Shown here: positions 55,887-64,000 of the stretch, piece by piece | Layout of the letters: every line of letters starts with the position of its first letter | How positions within the stretch are numbered: position 1 is the first letter of the stretch | NCBI GenBank assembly: GCA_964030475.1 | Contig: CAXIPT010000001.1 | Coordinates: 22,598,776-22,662,775, forward strand | Direction of reading: 5' to 3' | DNA from: Tethya wilhelma | Taxonomy: Eukaryota; Porifera; Demospongiae; Tethyida; Tethyidae | DNA length: 64,000 nucleotides | The notes under the pieces: generated by a model | Told to the model about the DNA's origin: nothing | The model's database searches: none | The model's input: the letters and a program-made list of their open reading frames with translations, nothing else | Program-made: the position numbers and the translations under genes

Positions 55887-57540
55887 CAGTGTTCTCCCCA
55901 TATTGGTCGGTATTGGTTGCTAGCGACCAGTTGTCTAAAATAATTACCACTGCTTACTTTTTCCGACCACTTGAGAGATAGAGAAGTCCCTGTTGCGTGC
56001 AGCTATTTGTAAGACCACGTGGTTGTAAGTACTGAGCATGCGCATAACTGGTAAATCACGTGGTCATGCAGTTCTTGACATGACTCAGGAAAAATGGACT
56101 CGTTACTGGGAAAAAGAACTCGAGAAAATGATGATCAAGACGAAGATGATTATGAAAGTATAGAAGTGGAAAATGACAATTGCGATACAGACTCTACAAC
56201 AACATCAGGTACACTTAGTCTATCTACTTCTAGTAGCTGTACTAGTAGGCTACCGCAGCAGCGGAAACAGGCTAAAAAATTCTCTTTTAAGTGGCTAGAA
56301 GGTAGAAGTCACTGGCTTAAGTATGTCCCTGGAGAGGGAATGTACTGTAAGGTCTGTCAAAAGTTCGGCAAGACTAGTATATTTGGTCATGAAATTTGGA
56401 CTAAGACACATGTACGCGCTACAGACTGCAAAGTATTACTGGACATGAAACCAGTGCTACTCACAAAAGAAATATCAAGTATGAAGTATCTGCTGATTCC
56501 ACTCAGGATATCCAGGTTGCTATCAATCCTGTTGTTCCAAAGCAGGGTATAGAACAAGCTTTTTTGTGCCTTTATTTTTTAGCAAAGCGTAGAATAGCTC
56601 ACACGACTAACTTTGAACCACTTCTTGATCTGCTTGAGCTATTGGGTGTGCCCACAAAAAGTGACATAAGAGTTGCTAGAAATGCAACCTACATGAGCTG
56701 TAGATCTATTCAAGAAATGATTTATATAATATCTGAATCGATTGAAAGAAGTGTGTTGAGCGAAATGAGAGAATCAAAGCACTTATCTCTAATGTTCGAT
56801 GAAACGACAGACTGTACAATTACTGAGCAACTAGCAATACATGGACGCTACATTGACTCAACCGGAGCTTTGAAGACATGCTATCTGAAAATTATAGATT
56901 TTTACAACCAGAATCTGCATTAGCTGAATCTGATGGCTCTAATGTTTCTATTAGTATGAGTGCTGAAACTATCACTAAACGTATTCTTGAATACACTTCT
57001 AAAGCCAACCTTGATGTTTCTAATTTGTGTGGTATTGGAACAGATGGTGCATCCACCATGATTGGATGTCACAGAGGTGTTGTTACAAGATTGAAAGAGT
57101 CTGCCTCTCATGCAATTGGTGTACATTGTGCTGCCCACAGGCTCAACTTGGCATCTTCCCAAGCTGCTGACTCTGTGCCTTATGTAAAAAAATTCAGTGC
57201 AATTTTACGACAATTGTTTGATTTTTTCGATAACAGTTCAGTGAGATCAGCTGGCTTGCAAGCTATTCAATCACTGATTCAAGAGAAAGGTCAAGGAAAG
57301 CTTTTAGCTCCATGCTCAACAAGATGGTTGAGCACTGAAAGAAGTGTTACCCGACTCAAGTCTTGCTTCATCTCGGTTGTTCTGAGTTTGCATCGTGAAG
57401 CTGAAGAAAGATCTGATGCAAAAGCTGTTGGTTTAAGTCGATTGATAACTGAGTACAGATTTGTGTGCACCATGCTACTGTTATGTGATGTCTTACCTCA
57501 TGTATCACACTTATCCAAGTGTTTCCAATTAACAGATTGA
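55887..57540 (+). mobile_element. hAT transposon, 5' part with broken transposase
   Basis: Begins CAGTGTTCTCCCC, a hAT-like end, directly after acagttat. The same acagttat without an insertion occurs at 59650-59657 in the right 2-kb copy. The 3' end is missing: the transposase stops where 57541 begins a different repeat end. Confidence 0.8.
56094..57540 (+). pseudogene. hAT-family transposase (ZNF862/KIAA1586-like), frameshifted and truncated
   Basis: ATG at 56094. Residues ~65-115 form a TTF/BED-like finger (FSFKWLEGRSHWLKYV, MYCKVCQKFG, HVRATD). Then LMFDETTD, GIGTDGASTMIG, CAAHRLNLA and CSTRWLS mark the catalytic region of hAT transposases (two Asp positions and the conserved W visible). 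Two frameshifts break it: near 56478, where the frame moves to the one reading KYEVSAD, and near 56900 in a T run. The C-terminal ~250-300 residues with the last catalytic Glu and the dimerisation domain are absent. Not functional as it stands. Confidence 0.85.
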
Positions 57541-57649
57541 AGTTATTCGCGTGAATATTTGTATTGCGCTAATGGGCCATCCGTGCCATTCCTATGTACC
57601 CAGTACTACCGTACTGGGAATTACATTTTAAATGTTTTTTTCACTTGTA
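57541..57649. repeat. Shared repeat end joined to the hAT element
   Basis: 57541-57612 is ~93% alike to 51010-51083 (gtgaatatttgtattg.gctaatgggccatccgtgccattcctatgtacccagtacta). It marks a junction where the hAT element was cut. Confidence 0.75.
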
Positions 57650-57846
57650 AACTATACTCGTCAAGGGTATCTGGGATATCACGCAACACCGAGCATTGAT
57701 CAGGGCCATGAACTGATAGTATCCATGTGCAATCAGAAGAAATTGTGACAGTATGTGAAATGCAGATGATGAGGACTGCTCCTGAACCTTCATGCTATCA
57801 CTAACTATTGGTGCAATTGTCCAGGAACTAACAGAGGGTGGTAATT

Positions 57847-58553
57847 AAGCCTCGGTACGTGCGTAGCATGTGCAGAGGATTACGGTAGTCATTTTGTCTG
57901 TCTGTCTGTTCCATCATAAAGGCAGCTCTAGCAACAAATTTGATAGTACTTACGTTCATAAATCTAAATGATCTTGTAGATGTTTATTTTTTGGTGTCTA
58001 CAATGTTGTAGTTACTGAGATTTGAGGCTTTTGTGCTTCTTTTGAGCACTTAGCTTCAAGACCACGCCTATTAATCTGGTGTGATCAGATGCTGTGATGT
58101 TGCTGTTGGTCAGTGCCAGAAGTTGGTCTGCTTGCTATGTAAGCATATAGATGTATTAGCATGTATAAATTTTTCAGTGTGACCAGCTAGCTAAGCTGTA
58201 TGGTTACTGATTTTTCACTAGTAGTCAGTCCAGCTAGGCCTTGGTCAGTAGCTAGCTAGCTATTTGACAACAGCTGAGCATTCAAGTGCATCATAGATAA
58301 ATATCTGAGTGGATGGCATTGCTGCTAAGTATAGCTCATTTGGTTAACTTGTTACAAGTACACATTCCGAGAAACAGCTCAGATGATGCTTGGACAGTGA
58401 ATCATGATGAGCAAGTATCTCATGCATTGCTTGTTCTGTTTCATCACAGATTTACCTGACATAGTTGGATTATTGTCTTGATACACTCATGTAATCTTTT
58501 ATAGAGTGTACAGTATATGCATGTGACGGTGCGCAACTAGTGTGCTGAGGCTT
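57847..58553. mobile_element. AAGCCTCGG-ended element, second full copy
   Basis: Inverted ends AAGCCTCGGTAC and GTGCTGAGGCTT, each one base changed from the left copy. Confidence 0.72.
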
Positions 58554-59196
58554 GTGCACCATTGGTGCCTTCATTCTAACTGGTGCAACTTATGTAAATG
58601 CTCACTGGATGGTTGGTGTTCTCATGTATAGCAACATGATCCTGTGGGTGTAATTATAAGTTAAGTTTTATTGACAAACTGTGCATCAAACTTTATATAC
58701 TTGAATGAATAGCAGGCTAGCTACATGTGCACTAATGATTGTATGCTTTATACAGGTAGTATAGTTTTTAAGTACATACATGTTGCGCTTTTATTTAACA
58801 ATATTTTGGTGGCCGGCCAACTCTTATGTAATGCCTGTTGGTTCTTTTCAGAGTTTTTGTTTATTCGCCCAATTAATTCTGCTCTTCTCTCTGGCCATCT
58901 GCTTAGTAGTCAACATATAAGTGGGGCCTCATTACACTTAGCCACTATATTGAATCCAAATAATGTTTTCAAAAGTGATTTATCATTTCAGGAATTCATA
59001 ATTAGAAAATTGTGAAAGCAAACATACTTCTAACTGAAAAATTGCACCCTGGAGTATTTTTCTTCATTTTAATGCACCCATTTACATTCTATAGTTTATG
59101 GCAAATATAGAAAGAAATATAATATCCCTTAAAAGACTCTTACACTTGCAAAAAAAATTACGAAACTACTTACTAGAAGTAAACCATGTATATATG

Positions 59197-59524
59197 CAGT
59201 GGCAGATCCAGAAAATAAGATAGGGGGGTTCAAATTTAGCTGCGCAAATTTGAATTTTTTGAAAACCAGGCCCATTCCACGTCCACCCATTTTTTCAATT
59301 TTGAGTGGAGTGAACTCGTGATACGTAGCTACTTAGCTGTCTCCAGTGTCTTTAAGCTGTTTTTGTGCAAGAAATTCTCTTTTAGGTTTATTAGGCTTTG
59401 ATAAAGCTTCATTCAAGGTTCTAAAGTAAGTAACAAGTGATCACTGTGTATAAAAAGCAAATTCTGAGCAAAAGGGGGGTGCAGGTGACTCCTCCTTCCT
59501 CCCCCCCCCCCGCTTCCACCACTG
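59197..59524. mobile_element. hAT-type MITE, second copy
   Basis: CAGTGGCAGATCC at the left; the right end is eroded (cttccaccactg). Same relative site as 55423-55752. Confidence 0.8.
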
Positions 59525-59657
59525 GTATGTTCTATGATTTAAATAGCATTACCTTTATGAGTCAAGAGAGACCTATTACAAACCACAGACCACACTAGGT
59601 GACCATTTTCTGACTGCTGTCAACACTTAGAAACCTTAGCAACCAGAACACAGTTAT

Positions 59658-60823
59658 TAGTAGTACAATAGTATGCACAAAGACTATGTACTGAAGCTGA
59701 AGAGATTTTGCGCTGGAAATTATGGGGTGTGGCATAACTGGCTTGGCGGAAAAAATTACATTCATTGCCAATCCATATATTTCATTCATATAGAATGCCA
59801 GTTGCACCGCCAGATTCTGATTCACGTGATGCTATTCGCCCACGTATTTTAGCTAATTACAATAAAAGAGGGACTTGAGGTGGTTAAACAGCTGGTTAAA
59901 AATCTGGTCAAGGCAATCAATCGGTTGCCATGCTAACTAAATCTTGATTGCCAGCAGAGTGTACATTTAATGCACATGTACATTATGGGCATGCAAACCT
60001 CGTGGTCTATTGACGACCTTTACCTATTTCAAAATGGCTAAATAAAAAGTACAGTATTTTATATTAAGAGTTTCAAAGCTGCCTATATTTTTTTTGCTGC
60101 CTTTTTGCCAGCAAACGAGTCGAAAAGGATGTACTATGCGTGAAATGAAGTCCCACTATATGGCTCAATGCCTTTTGTTTGTTTGTTTGGAAATCACGTT
60201 CAAGTCAGTCAGTTAGGTAGGAAGGAGAACAAATTGCACTCTTGTGGCTTCTCACCAGCATTTTCTCCAGAGCGCTTTGAAAAACTTTCTGTCAGTTTTC
60301 TTGGTTAACACAGTAAGCCAACTGTCTGGGGAAGACTATTGACCAAGAGTAATAGATATGTTTGATTAGAGGCGTAGCCTACCAGTTTAACTGGAACTCA
60401 CAGTGTAGCTCATCTGTTACCTCTAGATCTTCACATGCAATCACAGTAACTTCTCACATGCAGATCTCATAGTCCATTTTGTCAAAGCTTTTGTTTCATT
60501 CTGATTATCAAGCTTCAGTTCAACAATATATTTGTCGAAGATGGATGTTTTGAGGCTGATAAGAATTAGGCCCCATGGCCACTTCAGTTACATGTTGCAT
60601 AACATAATAAGAACTTTCTCCTTTGTAAGCCCAGACTTGTCTTGGATTATACATGTAACATGGCTTGGTAACAGAATTAACTTACTAAATATGTTCTTCA
60701 TAGCAAGAGGCTAAGAATGTTTCACTTCAGTAGGGCAAAAATTGTACCTCTTGCAGTTTCTGCATTATATAGAGGGTGGGGGGTGATTTATACTGTTCTA
60801 TAAAATTCATTAGACTAAGTGTT
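59658..60823. other. Repeat-rich, gene-free stretch
   Basis: 60060-60330 is a distant copy of the TAGGAATGGGC element (agtttcaaagct, caagtcagtcagtta, aggagaacaaattgcact, tgtggcttctcac). No host gene recognised. Confidence 0.5.
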
Positions 60824-61010
60824 GCAATAAAGGTCCTTCCATTCCAACAGGCAGATATTTGTATATCTCTTGACAAAGCCAAAGTAACTTGCTGTTAGCC
60901 ACTGAATTCATTAGTGTTGCATTAAAGGTCCTTCCATTCCAACCAGCAGATACTTGTCTATTTCTTGTATTGGATGACAAAGCCGAACTAATTTGCTGTT
61001 AGCCACTGAA
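60824..61010. repeat. Two ~90-bp tandem units
   Basis: Each reads gttgca.taaaggtccttccattccaa.cagcagata.ttgt...gacaaagcc.aa.taa.ttgctgttagccactgaa, ~88% alike. Confidence 0.8.
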
Positions 61011-61340
61011 CAGATATTTACTAAAGAGTTTGATCAAAATTTCAAAACAGACACAGTAATAGAGATGTTTCTAATTAAGCTGATATTTTTTGAAGAGCTA
61101 GGAGAAGTGAGGGGAGATGTTGGATACCAATGCCAGAAGACATCGATCATTTTTGGTTCATGCACTAGTTGGAGATTTTCTGCCCATACAACTGATATGC
61201 CAAGGCAAGACCAACCGCTGCCATCTACAATCTCAGTTTCTATCGAAGTAGAAGCTTACTCCCCAAAAATGATGCTCTTGAAGTTGGGGTAATGGATATT
61301 TTCAAGGGCCAAGCAACTGAGCCAATTACTACACATTAGG

Positions 61341-61559
61341 AAACTAGAACATCTGCTTCCAGTGAACAGCACAGACCTCCTTCAGCCAATGGATTTTTCA
61401 GTGAATCAAGACAAAGACTTTTTAAAGCAGCAGTTCAATCAGTGGTACACTGAGTAGGTGATAAAACAACTGGAAGGTAACAGCCAACAAAATGAGAATG
61501 CCTGTGATGATGGCCAAGTGGCTTGGGTTCCAGGTGAACAACTTAAAGTTCGATTGTGA
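61341..61559 (+). pseudogene. Pogo/Tigger-like DDE transposase fragment
   Basis: One frame reads HLLPVNSTDLLQPMDFSVNQ..FLKQQFNQWYTE, a stop, then VIKQLEG. This resembles the 'LQPLD(V)SVNKPFK..' block just after the last catalytic residue in pogo-type transposases. An internal TAG stands where Gln (CAG) would be expected. No 5' part is recognisable. Confidence 0.6.
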
Positions 61560-62689
61560 AGCAAGTTTGTACCATTCTTAAGGCTGAATCGTAGTAAATG
61601 TCACAATGTCCAACTTGGATTAAAATCAGTGGTTTAGTACTCAAAAAGTTCGGTAATTTAATGGCCAATATGCAATGGGCAATTATGGTATAATGGTGGA
61701 GTGATGCCTAGCTGCTTTTACAATGAGAAAAATTTTCCTGAGGCTGTTCACTATGTGGCACATTTGCCAGCATGTTTTCTGTGCAAAATCATGACTTACT
61801 TTACCTTATCTTATCTCAGGTTCTGAGCACTTAATTGGAAAGAGGTTCCGACAGTCTCTTTGTGTTATTTTTAGAACACAGTATGCGCTCCATATGACAT
61901 TCTACCAGGAAGTAGTTCAAAATAGACAAATAAAATGCAACTTTAGACCGAATATATGTACACGTAAGTACCTGACCACAGTATTGCATATGCGTAGCAG
62001 TGTAGCAGTTTGCGTGAATATCATTATCTACAGACAGTAATGCATTTACTATAGGTTATGTTTTTGAGGCACTTATTGGATTGTATAAATATGGTAAAGG
62101 GCATGCTTGATTTTGTAAATTTTTGTGATGTTACATTAATTTAGAGTGTAATTCTTTGGTGAACTGTTGAACATGTGCTTTGGAAAACAAAATTGGATTG
62201 AATCATTAAGAGAGTTGAAACATTTTGGTCCTTCAAGCTGGATTGGACTTCATTGTTCACACACGCGGTCCCAGCATGGAAGAAACAAATTTCAAAACGT
62301 AGAGGTGTTTGCAAAGCCTCTATTACTAAGTTTGCTGGCAAGGTGAAAGAAGTAGAAGCTGCTGTAGTGCTGCAGTTAAAGACACAAGTGCTCTTCACAC
62401 TACAAGGAGATTCTAGTAGCCTTGGATGATGACTTCAGAGAACAACACAACATTGTTGATGGTGAAGAAACCTTGGCTGACAAACAAACTCTTGTTGAGC
62501 ATGATGATGCCATTGGGTTGCTTCTTGAAATGTTTCACAAAGTAATCAGATCAATTTTATTGCCAATTGAGGTAGATTGTGATTTCCAAGTCCGAAAGCT
62601 CACTCTCTAGGTCAAGCCATTGGTGCTGCTGGGACACAAATATGAACAATTCAAGAATACTCTGATGATTTGTACCTCATGCAAGAATG
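61560..62689. other. No recognised gene; probable element interior
   Basis: A frame at 62422-62610 and disrupted frames before it have protein-like composition but match nothing I know; they may belong to the element at 62690-63010. Confidence 0.4.
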
Positions 62690-63010
62690 TAGCGATCGGT
62701 TAAATGAGCACAAGACTGAACTAAAAGCAATTAATGGAGAATTGCTCACATAGAAATAGATAAACTGTTCAACACTCCCATTGGTCTCACTAAGAAGATC
62801 TTCGATTGCAACTACAAGCTCAGAAAGCTGTCAGAAGGATATACAAGTTCTACTCATGTTGTAGCTGAATGTAGAGGTACGAAGCTACCTAAATTTGACA
62901 AGATTCTGGGAGCAGTTCACTACATTGATTTGTGAGTGTCCAGACATATCTGAATCAGAGAAACTCTAAAGGATGGCATAGCAAAATCCATCATTGATGG
63001 TCTCTCGTGT
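62690..63010 (+). pseudogene. BEL/Pao-like gag remnant (LTR retroelement)
   Basis: Broken frames carry KLPKF, then RFWEQFTTLI and DISESEKL, in the order seen in the DUF1759 gag region of BEL/Pao retroelements. Stops and frame changes interrupt each piece. No LTR, primer-binding site, protease or polymerase is recognisable in the window. Old, dead copy; identification rests on a few short motifs. Confidence 0.45.
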
Positions 63011-64000
63011 TCTGCAACGAAGCAATCGACTGTCTAAAATAGAGGTATGATTGTCCCGGGTTGAATCATCACACTTACATTCAGAAACACAACCAATCAA
63101 AGAAAGGACTGATCAAGTCGACTACATGACCAAGTACAACAGCACTTGAAAACCCTTGTGCATATCAGCATGAGAATGTGGCGTTTTTGGCCAAAACTGT
63201 AACCTTAGCCACTCATTACTGGGGATTGGACAACCAGGTGGACATCAAGCCGGTACTTGTTGTAGCAGATCATGAAAAGAGATGGCTTTTGCGATGTCGA
63301 TCTTCTGTCATTATAACAGCAAAACCAATGTCTTCACTGGAGCATTCAGAAACATTTCAAGTTTTGTGCTCTTTGTTTGCAACTTCTGCTAATTAATTAC
63401 TGTGCTTCGATCCATGTCAAAAACCCGTTTTATGGTTTGGTCAGCTTCTTCCTCTGAGAGACATGATCATGAGTTGGTTAGTTCACGACAAAAGCACCTT
63501 TACACACATGGTCTGACATTCGGTGTAACTTGGTGAACATAGCCTTGTGCATTGCATGAATACTTAACTGGGAAAATTTTGGTTGTAGTATGTTGACCAC
63601 TCTCAAGATATGTTCTAGCATTCTTTGGTAAGTTAAGGTTATACACGGGCATTTTGATTGCAAGCTTAGTTGTTCAATTAGAACATTACTGGCAGTATAC
63701 CTAATTAATATTCATAGCATTTAGCAACAGCAAACTAATTACCACACTAAGTGGTTGCTATATATACTTTGGGCATTCTAGCTCTTTATACAGTCAAAAG
63801 CAGTGCCAGCTGTGCGTTTACTGATAGGGACCACCAAACAGGGTGTACTCAAAGTAATTTAAAGATACCTCTTTACAAGAGCTCTCCTGTGCTTTCAGAA
63901 GTTTTCTGTAACATAAAATCAACATTTATGGACAGCACCAGCATGGAGTAACATACAGAACATGTGCAAATGTAGCTCCTTTTTTTTTGTACAAAACTAC
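63011..64000. other. Right edge, nothing recognised
   Basis: Short frames (63178-63396 +, 63478-63663 -) have no motif I know. May belong to neighbouring decayed retroelements. Confidence 0.35.

Larger units (their letters stand above)
57650..59657. repeat. 2-kb direct repeat, right copy
   Basis: Second copy of 53802-55886, ending at the intact acagttat target site, after which it diverges. Confidence 0.93.

Noticed and set aside
53802..59657. LTR retrotransposon with 2-kb LTRs
   Set aside because: The repeats contain older DNA elements, lack TG..CA ends and primer-binding sites, and the interior encodes a hAT transposase.
1..64000. CRISPR array or bacterial operon
   Set aside because: No spaced short direct repeats; genes are spliced and monocistronic.

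Overview
The window looks like nuclear DNA from a demosponge, probably close to Amphimedon. It is AT-rich and gene-dense, with small exons and GT..AG introns. Its genes are animal ones (VHL, KANK, CIB, SRCR), it has a cytochrome b5 front-end desaturase of the kind sponges use for long polyenoic fatty acids, and it is packed with foldback and MITE-like repeats. The species call is inference; no marker gene is present.

Layout. 1-230 is the tail of a decayed copy of a type II membrane glycosyltransferase-like gene whose intact relative lies at 12806-14476 (-); a third, broken copy lies at 18602-20070 (-). 1242-8874 (-) encodes a giant secreted-then-multipass protein with chlamydial-PMP-like GGA(I/L)/FxxN beta-helix repeats; it contains an exact in-frame 1620-bp tandem duplication and ends at a homopolymer that probably hides a further 98 residues. 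12063-12614 (+) is an intronless VHL homologue, convergent with the glycosyltransferase-like gene. 15801-18015 (+) is an eight-exon CIB-family EF-hand gene. 20355-20412 has an NRF1/CRE/ETS site cluster that may be the promoter of the KANK gene (23993-31803, +). KANK has one 4.2-kb coiled-coil exon followed by small ankyrin exons, three of which are tandemly duplicated.

33306-40442 (-) is a ten-exon cytochrome b5-fusion front-end desaturase, which I could splice completely (446 aa). 41860-44461 is a CR1/L2-like LINE cut off in its reverse transcriptase; ORF1 and ORF2 are joined by what looks like a -1 frameshift signal. It lies between two single-N assembly joins (41560 and 44462), the second of which also truncates an SRCR-domain gene (44463-47128, -).

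From about 47 kb to the end I find no intact host gene. The DNA is a mosaic of mobile elements: a tRNA-derived SINE nested in a larger repeat, several foldback elements, a decayed P-element/THAP9-like transposase, a hAT element flanked by two 2-kb direct repeats, and remnants of pogo-like and BEL/Pao-like elements.

The host genes do not form an operon-like pathway. The informative themes are local duplication (glycosyltransferase-like genes, PMP-like segment, KANK exons, 2-kb repeats), some of which may be uncollapsed haplotypes or assembly effects, and heavy transposon traffic inside introns.
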